Below are positions 25,529 to 34,747 of a stretch of DNA of 64,000 nucleotides, piece after piece. The DNA lies in assembly GCF_030581075.1 (NCBI RefSeq), contig NZ_JAUQSW010000003.1, positions 62,001 to 126,000 on the forward strand, in the 5' to 3' direction. The number at the start of each line of letters is the position of its first letter. The stretch's first letter is position 1. Made by a program: the position numbers and the translations under genes. The stretch is from Hymenobacter cheonanensis. Lineage in GTDB: Bacteria; Bacteroidota; Bacteroidia; Cytophagales; Hymenobacteraceae. A model generated the notes under the pieces. The model was given only the letters and a program-made list of their open reading frames with translations. It was not told where the DNA came from and made no database searches.

Positions 25529-26734
25529 TTAGGCAGCGGCGGGCGCTACCTTCTCGCACACCAGTACGATAAAGCGGCCGCGCAAGTCGGTAGTGGCAAA
25601 TAAATAGATGTCGCCACCCTCCCGAATGCCCGTGCGCCGCCGAAAGTCGGCTACCGATTCGGGAAAGTTGCGCGTCGTAACGTGTGCCCGGCCCTCGGGG
25701 CCCAGATGTTTTTTCAGGTGCGGGCCGTCGGCCTTCTCGGTGGCCAGAATGCGAAAAATCCGCCCTGGAAAGTCCGGCCGCAATTCCTGGCTGGTATACA
25801 GGTGGCTGTGCTGCTGAATCTTAAGTAGCTCATAGGCCGTGCCCACGCTCTTGAAAGCCCCAGCCTTCAGAATAGCTGCGTTGGGCTCGTAGAGATACTG
25901 CTGGGCCTCGGCGTAGCGGGGCACGGCGCGGGCCTCGCGGGCGCGGTTGAGGCGAAAGTCTTGCTGCGTACCGTCGCGGCGCAGGTTTACGGCTAGGCGC
26001 TCGGGGTCGATGGCCGGCTCGGCGCCCAGCTCATACAGCACCTCTTTTACCTCATTATCAACCGCTAGTACCCACAGCCGGCGCACATGCTTCAATTCCT
26101 GAATGGCCAGCTCAATGTCCAGCATAGGCGAGGTTTTGAGCAGGATGCGCGGCGCGTGGCGCAGCAGCAGTGGCAACAGGCGCGGCACATCGGGCTCGCA
26201 ATCGGCCAGCCGAAATGTTTTGCCGCCCCGCTGGTCGCGCCGCGCCGGGTCTAAGAACAGCCAGTCGAACGGTTGCTCGCTAGCCCTTAAAAACGCTGCC
26301 GCATCGGCAGCATGCGTGGTGATATTGGTGATGCCGAGCTGCTGCAGGTTGTACGTTACCACGGCGGCCAGCTGGGTATCGCGCTCTACGTAGTCGACCT
26401 GGTCTACCACGGCCGCAAAATGCGCCGCATCGGCGCCAAAGCCACCCGTGAGGTCGGCCAGCCGGCCAGCCCCGGCCACTAGGGCCGCCTTGTAAGTAGC
26501 AGTGCGCTCAGAAGATGCCTGCTCGACCGAAAGCGCGGGCGGAAAAATCAGCTCCTGGTTGTCGGCCCAGGTGGGCAGCTTCACGCGGGCTTTTTGGCGG
26601 GCCTGAATCTGGCGCACCAACTCGGGCACGGGCAGGTGGGGGTGGCGGCGGGCCTGCAAGGCCAGGTGGGCGGGGTCGTCGTGCAGGTGGGCGGCCACGT
26701 AGCGTCGGGCCGCCTCGGGTAAAGGAAACTCCAT
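25529..26734 (-). CDS. SAM-dependent methyltransferase with THUMP-like domain
   Basis: A 401-residue putative RNA methyltransferase. After an N-terminal helical segment (LPEAARRYVAAHLHDDPAHL), the class I fold shows the SAM-binding loop ADLTGGFGADAAHFA (about 115-129). The motif IV-like FLDPARRDQRGGKTF is near 182-196. The C-terminal third (VGTAYELLKIQQHSHLYTS through HVTTRNFPESV) matches the THUMP-like domain, expected to bind RNA. The substrate is unknown. ATG 26734 (MEFPLPE) is preferred; the frame extends upstream to 26803 without similarity. The neighbouring metK makes its cofactor. Confidence 0.85.
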   Translation of the reverse strand: MEFPLPEAARRYVAAHLHDDPAHLALQARRHPHLPVPELVRQIQARQKARVKLPTWADNQELIFPPALSVEQASSERTATYKAALVAGAGRLADLTGGFGADAAHFAAVVDQVDYVERDTQLAAVVTYNLQQLGITNITTHAADAAAFLRASEQPFDWLFLDPARRDQRGGKTFRLADCEPDVPRLLPLLLRHAPRILLKTSPMLDIELAIQELKHVRRLWVLAVDNEVKEVLYELGAEPAIDPERLAVNLRRDGTQQDFRLNRAREARAVPRYAEAQQYLYEPNAAILKAGAFKSVGTAYELLKIQQHSHLYTSQELRPDFPGRIFRILATEKADGPHLKKHLGPEGRAHVTTRNFPESVADFRRRTGIREGGDIYLFATTDLRGRFIVLVCEKVAPAAA

Positions 26735-26782
26735 TGTGCAGCTACTAACGCAAAAACTGGCTGACTGGTGCTGAAGAGAAGC

Positions 26783-26824
26783 AGGAATTGTTAGGAAGAG
26801 CAATCTGCCCTCCCAACAATTCCT
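26783..26824. repeat. Imperfect hairpin between methyltransferase and hypothetical gene
   Basis: Arms 26783-26798 and 26809-26824 pair at 14 of 16 positions (AGGAATTGTT core). There is no clear T-run, so it is a weak terminator or processing stem for the gene ending at 26853. Confidence 0.5.
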
Positions 26825-26852
26825 TGGACCTTATTGCCCTTCCAAAGTCAAC

Positions 26853-27470
26853 TTAAAGCTGCCAGCGCAGGGCTAGTACCGGGTGGCCCGCCGTGGCGGC
26901 CAGGCCCAGCCCCGCCGGCCGCAGCCGGGGCCACAGCGTGCCGTGCTTGCCAGCGGTGCCGGTATTATAGTTGTCCACGGCCTGCTTCAGGTACTCGTTG
27001 GTGTGGCGATTGATGAAAAGGGTGCCTAGCAGGCTGGCTGCCGTTAGGCCCAGCGCTACTTGCTGGGTGCCACTGAAGTACTGGGCGTCGCCGTGGCCAA
27101 ATACCTGCGAGGCATAAAGACCCAGCGAGCCTACCAATACTGCTTTATCAATCAGATAAGCAGTCTTGTGGCCCTGGTAATGGTCTAGCTCGGCCAGGGC
27201 CGAAGCATTGCCCGCCAGGTAGGGCCGCAGCTTGCCGCCGAAGAAGCCAGCGCTCTGGTAGTTCTCCTCGCCGGTTTTGCCGGGGGGCAGAAAGTAAAAG
27301 TTGTGCTGTGCGCCATACTGGCCGCGGCCCTCGTCTTCGGGCGAGAGGCGGATAGTAGCGGGAGCCTGCTGTGCCGCCGCCGGCTGGCCGGCCAGGCTAA
27401 GCCCGGTAGCTACGGAGGTAGCTGCTAGCCAACGTACTACCGAGCCATTAGAAAGTATAGAAAAGGTCAT
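26853..27470 (-). CDS. Hypothetical exported membrane-associated protein
   Basis: A 205-residue protein of no family I recognise. Residues 1-33 look like a signal peptide (hydrophobic core, then a GQPAAAQQ cleavage region). The mature part has a Tyr/Gly-rich start (YGAQHNFYFLPPGKTGEENY) and two hydrophobic helices near 110-126 (AVLVGSLGLYASQVF) and 138-155 (QVALGLTAASLLGTLFI). It ends with a basic, Gly/Leu-rich tail. ATG 27470 is used; 27506 is an alternative. It is divergent from ahcY and upstream of the methyltransferase on the same strand, with a hairpin between. Envelope location is inferred. Confidence 0.7.
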   Translation of the reverse strand: MTFSILSNGSVVRWLAATSVATGLSLAGQPAAAQQAPATIRLSPEDEGRGQYGAQHNFYFLPPGKTGEENYQSAGFFGGKLRPYLAGNASALAELDHYQGHKTAYLIDKAVLVGSLGLYASQVFGHGDAQYFSGTQQVALGLTAASLLGTLFINRHTNEYLKQAVDNYNTGTAGKHGTLWPRLRPAGLGLAATAGHPVLALRWQL

Positions 27471-27521
27471 AGCCGGCAAAGATAGGCCTGCAACGCATGG
27501 GCGCAACCCCCAACAAACCCG

Positions 27522-27529
27522 TATCTTTG
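27522..27529 (+). promoter_or_regulatory. -7 promoter element of ahcY
   Basis: TATCTTTG followed by CGG, 36 bases before the ahcY start. There is no TTG at the usual distance upstream (the region reads CAACCCCCAACAAACCC). Confidence 0.55.
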
Positions 27530-27565
27530 CGGTTGGATTACAAGACCTTTCATTTGCCGACTATC

Positions 27566-28885
<1,320 letters not shown>

Positions 28886-28946
28886 ACCGTAGGTTTAAAA
28901 GGATTGCGTAACTGTGGGGCCGCGCCCCCCATTACATGGTCCCAGT

Positions 28947-28986
28947 AAAAAGAGCGGCCACCTGATTAGGTGGCCGCTCTTTTTTT
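28947..28986 (+). terminator. Terminator of ahcY
   Basis: A perfect 17-bp stem (28947-28963 with 28968-28984), starting AAAAAGAGCGGCCACCT, with loop GATT and seven T at its 3' side. Confidence 0.92.
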
Positions 28987-29055
28987 GTTTGCCAGCAACG
29001 CCAGGAAGTGAGCCTACGGAGCAGGCGTATCTGCGCAATCTGTTAAAGCTGCCTA

Positions 29056-30096
29056 TTAGGCAGTTACGGCTAGCGCCTCGCGCACGGCCGGAGCCACCTG
29101 CTTCCCAAATAGCTCAGTCGAGTGCATAACGGCCTCGTGCGGCATTCCTTCCAGCATCAGTTGGCCCAGGAAGCGAGTGTTGTTAAATACCCTGCTGAGG
29201 TAAAGCAGCTTAGCCGTGATTTCCTGCGGAGTGCCTACGAATAGCGGTCCTTCCGGACCGCGCAAATGGTCAAACTGCGCCCGCGACATGGGCGGCCAGC
29301 CGCGCTCGCGGCCTATGCGGTTCATAACCAGCGCGTAGGCCGGAAAAAAATCGTCGGCGGCCTGCTTGGAATTTTCGGCTAGGTGAAAGTGACAGTTAAT
29401 GCACAGCGGTAAGGCCTCGGCATTGTGGCCAGCCTGCCGGGCCGCCCGGCGGTAGATGTCAGCAAACGTGGCATACTGCGCCGGGGCACCCCCCAGGATG
29501 GCGATGGTCAGCCCGAGGCCTAGCGAGCCCGCCCGCGCCGCCGAGGCGGGCGTGCCGCCTACCCCAATCCAGAGCGGCAGCTTTGGTTGCACTGGGCGCG
29601 GATACACACCCTTGCCCGCAATAGCCGGCCGGTGCTTGCCCTGCCAGGTGATTATTTCCTGCTCGTTGAGCTGCATCAGCAGGCCTAGCTTTTCGGCATA
29701 CAGCTCGTCGTAGTCCTTCAAATCTTGCCCAAAAAGCGGAAACGACTCGATGAATGAGCCGCGCCCGGCAATTATCTCGGCCCGGCCGTTGGAAATCAGG
29801 TCGAGCGTGGCAAAGTTTTGAAACGTGCGTACCGGGTCGGTCGAGCTGAGCACCGTAACGGCGCTGGTGAGGCGCACCTGCTTGGTAACAGCCGCCACGG
29901 CCGCCAGCACCATTTCGGGGGATGATACTACGTAGTCGGCCCGGTGGTGCTCGCCGATGGCTACTACATCGAGACCTGCCTCATCGGCCTGGCGGCCCAA
30001 AGCCACCAGCTCCTGCGTGCGCTGGGCAGCGGCGTGGTCGCCGCCGGCTACGTGGGCGGGGGCAACCTCGCCAAACGAACTGATTCCTAATTCCAT
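29056..30096 (-). CDS. LLM-class flavin-dependent oxidoreductase
   Basis: A 346-residue bacterial-luciferase-like TIM-barrel monooxygenase. Features are DVVAIGEHHRADYVVSSPEM (about 47-66), LTSAVTVLSSTDPVRTFQNF (76-95), ISNGRAEIIAGRGSF with the flavin-contacting loop, and KLPLWIGVGGTPASAARAG (about 168-186). Such enzymes use FMNH2 or F420; here FMN is more likely, as the group contains alkanal and unknown substrates. It precedes an SDR-family gene but is transcribed after it (SDR gene upstream on the minus strand, 77 bases away), so the two oxidoreductases may be co-transcribed. The substrate cannot be stated. Confidence 0.92.
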   Translation of the reverse strand: MELGISSFGEVAPAHVAGGDHAAAQRTQELVALGRQADEAGLDVVAIGEHHRADYVVSSPEMVLAAVAAVTKQVRLTSAVTVLSSTDPVRTFQNFATLDLISNGRAEIIAGRGSFIESFPLFGQDLKDYDELYAEKLGLLMQLNEQEIITWQGKHRPAIAGKGVYPRPVQPKLPLWIGVGGTPASAARAGSLGLGLTIAILGGAPAQYATFADIYRRAARQAGHNAEALPLCINCHFHLAENSKQAADDFFPAYALVMNRIGRERGWPPMSRAQFDHLRGPEGPLFVGTPQEITAKLLYLSRVFNNTRFLGQLMLEGMPHEAVMHSTELFGKQVAPAVREALAVTA

Positions 30097-30173
30097 GAAA
30101 TTTGAGTTGTAGCAAACAGTAATCTGACCGCAAAGAAAGCACGCAGATTGTTGATTAATGTAGCAACATCAAT

Positions 30174-31043
30174 TTAGTCCAGGAAGTTTGTTTTGGTTAA
30201 GGCCTCGCTAATCTCCCAAAGTTTTTTGTTGTTAGCAGGCGTGTTGAAGCTACTTTTCACCGGCTCGGGCTTCTTCTTGCTGAAAAAGCCGCCGCTGGTA
30301 GCCGCCACGCTAGGGGAGGTGGCCAGGAAAATGCTGGTTTCGGCGCCCTTCTCGGGCGAAAGCATAAACGGCCGCCCTAGCGCCAATAGCGCCGAAATGA
30401 TACCGCCCGTTTGCTGGCCGTAGCCAGTGGCCACGGCGCCGGGGTGCAGCGAATTGGTCGTTACGTTGGTGATGCCGTGGGCGCGCAGCCGCTGCGCCAG
30501 CTCCTGCGTGAACATGATGTTCCAGAGTTTGCTGTTGCCGTATTCCCAAACGGGGCTGTAGTGCTGTTCCGACTGAATATCGTCGAGCGTGGGCTTGCTA
30601 AAGCGGTATGCCATCGAAGCTACGTTGACGATGCGCGCGGCGGGGCTTTTTTGCAGCAGGTCGAGCAGCAGGCTGGTGAGCAAAAAGGGCCCCAGGTGGT
30701 TGGTAGCTAGAGTCATCTCGTAGCCATCGGCCGACAGCTCGCGCTCGGCCCCAAACATAAGGCCGGCGTTGTTCACCAGTACATCGAGGCGCGGATACTT
30801 GTCGTGGATTTGGGCGGCCACATCGCGCACCTGCTGCAACACCGAAAGGTCGGCCAGCACGATGTCTACTTGGTGGTTGCCGGTAGCGGCAATAATTTCT
30901 TGCTGGGTGCGCTCGGCTTTTTGGCGGTTGCGGGCCAACAGCACTACGTGCGCGCCCTGCCGGGCCAGCTCGCGGGCCGTTACTTCGCCGATACCAGACG
31001 TGGCACCCGTCACGAGCATGATTTTGCCTTGTAAGTCAGTCAT
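30174..31043 (-). CDS. Short-chain dehydrogenase/reductase (SDR family)
   Basis: A 289-residue classical SDR resembling the retinol-dehydrogenase/WW-oxidoreductase subgroup. The cofactor loop TGATSGIG is at 14-21, NNAG near 91-94, the catalytic Ser in NVASMAY, and the YGNSK motif (Y-x-x-x-K) near 168-172. An Arg after the first strand (LLARNRQKAERT) favours NADPH. Substrate unknown. The C-terminal Lys/Pro-rich stretch (FFSKKKPEPVKSSFN) resembles that of plant and bacterial members annotated as retinol-dehydrogenase-like. It lies 77 bases upstream of the LLM oxidoreductase gene. Confidence 0.92.
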   Translation of the reverse strand: MTDLQGKIMLVTGATSGIGEVTARELARQGAHVVLLARNRQKAERTQQEIIAATGNHQVDIVLADLSVLQQVRDVAAQIHDKYPRLDVLVNNAGLMFGAERELSADGYEMTLATNHLGPFLLTSLLLDLLQKSPAARIVNVASMAYRFSKPTLDDIQSEQHYSPVWEYGNSKLWNIMFTQELAQRLRAHGITNVTTNSLHPGAVATGYGQQTGGIISALLALGRPFMLSPEKGAETSIFLATSPSVAATSGGFFSKKKPEPVKSSFNTPANNKKLWEISEALTKTNFLD

Positions 31044-31119
31044 AAAAATTCAGAGTAGGAGACGCAGCTATACGCAGCCCGGCCCGGAATGATAGCTAGG
31101 GGCCAGCGCCCGCTCGCCG

Positions 31120-31151
31120 TTGGCTGGCTGCTGGCCGGGCTGCTAGCTTTG
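31120..31151 (+). promoter_or_regulatory. Promoter of the glycosyltransferase pair
   Basis: TTG at 31120-31122, a 21-base spacer and TAGCTTTG at 31144-31151. The ATG follows only 9 bases after the -7 box, so the transcript would have almost no leader. Confidence 0.6.
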
Positions 31152-31159
31152 CACCTGCC

Positions 31160-31933
31160 ATGCCCACCGTTCCGCTCTCCGTCGTCATTATCACCCTCAA
31201 TGAAGAAGCCAATATTGCCCGCTGCCTGCAGGCGCTGGGCACGGTAGCCGATGAGGTGCTGGTAGTGGACTCGTACTCTACCGACCGCACCATCGAAATA
31301 TGCCGGGTGCACGGCGCGCGGCTGGTGCAAAACGCTTTTGTGGGCTACGTAGAGCAGAAAAACTTCGCCACTGACCAAGCGCGCTACAACTATGTATTGC
31401 AGCTCGATGCCGATGAAGTCCTCACCGAAGAGCTGCGCCAGAGCATCATGGCCGTAAAAAAAGACTGGCAGCACGCCGCCTACGCGCTAGCCCGCCTCAC
31501 CAACTACTGCGGTACCTGGGTGCGCCACGGCGGCTGGTACCCCGACCGCAAGCTGCGCCTCTACGACCGCCGCCTGGGCCGCTGGCAGGGCCTGCTGCTG
31601 CACGAGCACTACGTGGTGCAGCCCGGCCACACCACCGGCCAGCTCGCCGGCGATGCCCTGCACTACTCGTACCATTCCATCGCGCAGCACGTCAACCAGC
31701 TCAATAAATTCACGAGCATCACGGCCCGGGAGCGGGCGTTGCGGGGCCAGACGAAGGTCACGCTTTTTCACTTGCTGGTGAAGCCCTTCTGGAAGTTTGC
31801 CTATGGCTACGTATTCCGGCTAGGCTTCCTCGACGGCTTTGCGGGCCTCAGCATTGCGGTTATCTCGGCCTGGGGCGTGTTTCTGAAATTTGCAAAGCTG
31901 AAAACCGGCACTCAAAATGCCCCCACCGCATGA
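31160..31933 (+). CDS. Family 2 glycosyltransferase (WaaE/KdtX-like)
   Basis: A 257-residue GT-A enzyme. SVVIITLNEEANIARCLQAL at residues 7-26 is the nucleotide-sugar entry strand, VVDSYSTDRTIEIC holds the first acidic site, and QLDADEVLTEEL (about 80-91) contains the metal-binding D-x-D. C-terminal amphipathic and hydrophobic segments (FHLLVKPFWKFAYGYVFRLGF, then LSIAVISAWGVFL) anchor it to the inner membrane. The close relatives I recognise are the lipopolysaccharide-core beta-1,4-glucosyltransferases. It overlaps the next gene by four bases (ATGA), so the two are translationally coupled. Confidence 0.93.
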   Translation: MPTVPLSVVIITLNEEANIARCLQALGTVADEVLVVDSYSTDRTIEICRVHGARLVQNAFVGYVEQKNFATDQARYNYVLQLDADEVLTEELRQSIMAVKKDWQHAAYALARLTNYCGTWVRHGGWYPDRKLRLYDRRLGRWQGLLLHEHYVVQPGHTTGQLAGDALHYSYHSIAQHVNQLNKFTSITARERALRGQTKVTLFHLLVKPFWKFAYGYVFRLGFLDGFAGLSIAVISAWGVFLKFAKLKTGTQNAPTA

Positions 31934-32970
31934 GCGCGCCCACCTTTCTGGTATCGCGCACCGATGCCATCGGCGACGTGGTGCTGACGCTGCCCGTGGC
32001 GGGTTGGCTCAAGGAGCAGTACCCTGGCTGCCGCGTAGTGCTGCTGGGGCGCGCCTACACGGCGGCTGTAGCGGCAGCCTGCCCCTGGGTCGATGAGTTT
32101 TTGAACGTGGATGAGCTGGCGCAACTGGCCGGGCCCGCGCAGCTAGCCCGGCTGCAAGAACTGGAGGCCGCCGCCATCATCCATGTTTTTCCTGCTAAGT
32201 GGCTGGCTCGCCTAGCCAAGCAGGCCGGCATTCCCATCCGCATTGGCACCCGCAACCGGCTGTTCCACTGGCTTACCTGCAACCGGCTGGTGGCCCTCAG
32301 CCGGCGCCACTCGCCGCTGCACGAGGCGCAGCTCAACTTGCAGCTGCTGGCGCCGCTAGGCTACCGCAAGCCGCTCGCCCTGCCCGAGGTCGCGGCCTTG
32401 GTGCGCCTGGTGCCCGCCGCGCCGTTGCGCCCCGCGCTCCGGCAGCTGCTTGCTGCCCGGCGGCCCGGCCAGCTCAATATCATGCTGCACCCGCGCAGCC
32501 GGGGCAGCGCCCGCGAATGGGGGCTAGCCCACTTTGGCCAGCTGGCCCGACTGCTGCACGCGGCCGGCCACCGCGTATTCATCAGCGGCACGGCGGCCGA
32601 GGGCGAGGAGCTGGCCGACTGGCTGCGCGAGCACGCTGCCCTTCTGGCCGCCGACCTCACCGGCCGGCTGGCTCTGCCCGAGTTTATTGCCTTTATCGCC
32701 GCCGCCGATGGGCTGGTGGCCGGCAGCACCGGGCCGCTGCACCTGGCCGCCGCGCTGGGCCGCCACGCGCTAGGGCTGTATCCGCCCATCAGGCCCATGC
32801 ACCCCGGCCGCTGGGGGCCGCTAGGGCCCCACGCCGAATACCTGGTTTTCGACCGGCCTGGCTGCCAGGACTGCCGTGCCCAGCCCGCCGCCTGCACCTG
32901 CATTAAGGCCATTGAGGCGGCTGCCGTGGCCGCCGAAATAGTGCAATGGCAACCGTTGCCGACAACCTAA
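31930..32970 (+). CDS. Family 9 glycosyltransferase (heptosyltransferase-like)
   Basis: A 346-residue GT-B enzyme of lipopolysaccharide core assembly. The N-terminal FLVSRTDAIGDVVLTLPVAG motif (residues 5-24) and the C-terminal DGLVAGSTGPLHLAAALGRHALGLYPP block (about 256-282) are hallmarks of family 9. It overlaps the family 2 gene by four bases, and both probably add sugars to the same lipid-linked core. The acceptor and donor sugar cannot be read from sequence. A Cys-rich end (CQDCRAQPAACTC) is notable and could bind metal, though such cysteines occur in other bacterial relatives. Confidence 0.93.
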   Translation: MSAPTFLVSRTDAIGDVVLTLPVAGWLKEQYPGCRVVLLGRAYTAAVAAACPWVDEFLNVDELAQLAGPAQLARLQELEAAAIIHVFPAKWLARLAKQAGIPIRIGTRNRLFHWLTCNRLVALSRRHSPLHEAQLNLQLLAPLGYRKPLALPEVAALVRLVPAAPLRPALRQLLAARRPGQLNIMLHPRSRGSAREWGLAHFGQLARLLHAAGHRVFISGTAAEGEELADWLREHAALLAADLTGRLALPEFIAFIAAADGLVAGSTGPLHLAAALGRHALGLYPPIRPMHPGRWGPLGPHAEYLVFDRPGCQDCRAQPAACTCIKAIEAAAVAAEIVQWQPLPTT

Positions 32971-33093
32971 CGAGTAGTTGCTACCGTAGGTAGGGCCTGC
33001 GGTAGCCATCTGCTAGCCCTTGGCAAGCGAGCCAGCCAGCTGTTTCATGCGCTTTTAATGCGCTGGGCCAACTAAATCGCTGCCGTCCGGTCT

Positions 33094-33101
33094 TACTTTT
33101 G
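33094..33101 (+). promoter_or_regulatory. -7 promoter element of the ECF sigma/anti-sigma operon
   Basis: TACTTTTG, 40 bases before the sigma factor start codon; no matching TTG at the usual distance. Confidence 0.5.
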
Positions 33102-33141
33102 TCCAGCTACTGCCTTTATTACCTGCCCTATCTACCCAATT

Positions 33142-33783
33142 ATGAGTGACTCTCCCGAACGGGTGAAGCTGAGCAAAGAGGAAAAAGACCGGCGCTTTCA
33201 GGCCGAGTTGATGCCTGTGCTCGACCCGCTCTACAACTTCGCCTATCGTCTTACCCTCGACGAGGACGACGCCAACGACTTGGTGCAGGAAACTTACCTC
33301 AAGGCGTACCGCTTTTTTGAGTACTTCGAGCCCGGCACCAATGCCAAGGCCTGGCTTTTCCGCATCCTGAAAAACTCGTTTATCAACGATTTTCGGAAGA
33401 AAAGCAAACAGCCGGCCAAGGTCGATTACAGCGAAGTTGAAGGATATTATAATCCGGATGAGGTAGAGGGCGACGCCGACACCGGCGCCTCGTCGTCGGA
33501 CCTGCGCCAGCAGTCCTCGCGCGACCTTATCGGCGATGAGGTCGCGAGCGCTCTAAATTCGTTACCCGTTGATTTTCGGACGGTTATCATTTTGTGCGAC
33601 CTCGAAGGCTTCACCTACGAGGAGATGGCCAAGGTGCTCGATATTCCCATCGGTACGGTGCGCTCGCGCCTGCACCGGGCCCGTAATTTCCTCAAGGATA
33701 AGCTCGAAAAGTATGCCTCCTCAATGGGCTATGGGAACGATGCCCTGCAAGACGCGGTTGAGGACGCCGAACCCGAAGAGTAG
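33142..33783 (+). CDS. ECF-type RNA polymerase sigma factor
   Basis: A 213-residue sigma factor. Region 2 is seen as DDANDLVQETYLKAYRFFEY and AWLFRILKNSFINDFRKKSK (about 48-95). An acidic linker follows (YYNPDEVEGDADTGASSSDL). Region 4 is SLPVDFRTVIILCDLEGFTY, then EEMAKVLDIPIGTVRSRLHR (about 145-184). The acidic C-terminal tail (DALQDAVEDAEPEE) is unusual for a minimal ECF factor. It resembles the conserved RpoE/SigH-like group of Bacteroidota. The zinc anti-sigma gene starts 58 bases downstream, so it is likely held inactive until a cytoplasmic signal releases it (inference). Confidence 0.95.
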   Translation: MSDSPERVKLSKEEKDRRFQAELMPVLDPLYNFAYRLTLDEDDANDLVQETYLKAYRFFEYFEPGTNAKAWLFRILKNSFINDFRKKSKQPAKVDYSEVEGYYNPDEVEGDADTGASSSDLRQQSSRDLIGDEVASALNSLPVDFRTVIILCDLEGFTYEEMAKVLDIPIGTVRSRLHRARNFLKDKLEKYASSMGYGNDALQDAVEDAEPEE

Positions 33784-33841
33784 ATTCGGGCCTATTTTTC
33801 ACTCATTAAACCCAGGCTAAGACCCTGTTCCCGTTTCGCTC

Positions 33842-34144
33842 ATGGAAGCTACCGCTACTACAACCAATCTGTCGGCCCCCCTTGCCTCAGCCTCCCCGCT
33901 GGCCAACGCCCCCGACTGCGACCGCGTGAACATTGTACTTGACCAACTTCTCGAAGGACGGGTCCTGACTGAAGAAGATGAGGACTACCTCATCCACCAC
34001 GGCGAAGATTGCTCGCCCTGCTTCGAAGACATCAAGAAGCAGCAGTTCTTTATCGGCTTTCTCAACCAGAAAGTAGGCCGCCGCTCTGCCCCTTCGGCCT
34101 TGCCGCACGCCATCATGGCGCGTTTGCAAGCCGAAATGGCCTAG
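33842..34144 (+). CDS. Soluble zinc-binding anti-sigma factor (ZAS type)
   Basis: A 100-residue protein. Its HGEDCSPC sequence (H-x3-C-x2-C, about residues 59-66) is the zinc-binding core of ZAS anti-sigma factors, and Cys26 in DCDRVNIVLDQLLEG is a possible fourth ligand. It directly follows the ECF sigma gene, as usual for such pairs. No hydrophobic segment is present, so it should act free in the cytoplasm, and the zinc-thiol site could sense oxidative stress (inference by analogy with RsrA). The first 25 residues are a Thr/Ala/Ser/Pro-rich tail. The gmk gene starts 12 bases after it. Confidence 0.8.
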   Translation: MEATATTTNLSAPLASASPLANAPDCDRVNIVLDQLLEGRVLTEEDEDYLIHHGEDCSPCFEDIKKQQFFIGFLNQKVGRRSAPSALPHAIMARLQAEMA

Positions 34145-34149
34145 CTTTG
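34142..34149 (+). promoter_or_regulatory. -7 promoter element of gmk
   Basis: TAGCTTTG followed by CGG. It overlaps the stop codon of the anti-sigma gene and lies 7 bases before the gmk ATG. If used, the gmk mRNA would be nearly leaderless; the nearest TTG is only about 15 bases upstream. Confidence 0.35.
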
Positions 34150-34156
34150 CGGCCCT

Positions 34157-34747
34157 ATGCAGGGCAAAATCATTGTATTCTCGGCTCCTTCGGGAGCGGG
34201 TAAGACGACTATCGTGCACCGGCTCATGGGGTTAATCCCGGAGCTGAGCTTTTCCATCTCCGCCTGCACCCGCGACCGCCGGGGCCGCGCCGAGGTCAAT
34301 GGCAAAGACTACCACTTTATTTCGGTAGCCGATTTTCAGGATAAAATCCGCCACGATGAGTTCGTGGAGTGGGAGGAAGTCTACGAGGGTGCCTTTTATG
34401 GCACCCTCAAATCGGAAATCGAGCGCATTTGGGCCAACGGCCAGCACGCCATCCTCGATGTAGATGTAAAGGGCGGCCTCAGCATCAAGGAGTTTTACAA
34501 AGACCGGGCGCTAGCCATCTTTGTGCGCCCGCCTTCCATTGAGGCCTTGGCCCAGCGCCTCACGGCCCGCGCCACGGATTCTACTTCCAGCATTTCCTCG
34601 CGGGTGTACAAGGCTACGTTCGAGCTTGCCTTCGAGGACAAATTCGACGTGACTGTGGTCAACGATAACTTGGAGGAGGCCGTAGCGCACGCCGAAAAGC
34701 TGGTGCGCGACTTTATTCAGCCCGATACCGCTTCGGAGGCGGTATGA
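34157..34747 (+). CDS. gmk: Guanylate kinase
   Basis: A 196-residue cytoplasmic enzyme that phosphorylates GMP to GDP with ATP. The P-loop SAPSGAGKTT is at residues 9-18. The GMP-binding region includes CTRDRRGRAEVNGKDYHF (about 37-54) and EWEEVYEGAFYGT. The ILDVDVKGG motif and the LID region RATDSTSSISSRV follow. Length is typical. It overlaps nadD by four bases (ATGA), so the two nucleotide-metabolism genes are coupled. It follows the sigma/anti-sigma pair at a distance of 12 bases and may be read from that operon as well as from its own -7 element. Confidence 0.97.
   Translation: MQGKIIVFSAPSGAGKTTIVHRLMGLIPELSFSISACTRDRRGRAEVNGKDYHFISVADFQDKIRHDEFVEWEEVYEGAFYGTLKSEIERIWANGQHAILDVDVKGGLSIKEFYKDRALAIFVRPPSIEALAQRLTARATDSTSSISSRVYKATFELAFEDKFDVTVVNDNLEEAVAHAEKLVRDFIQPDTASEAV

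Noticed and set aside
32199..32906. 235-codon second frame inside the family 9 glycosyltransferase gene
   Set aside because: Arg/Ala/Pro/Gly-rich shadow frame in very GC-rich DNA; the main frame carries the family motifs.
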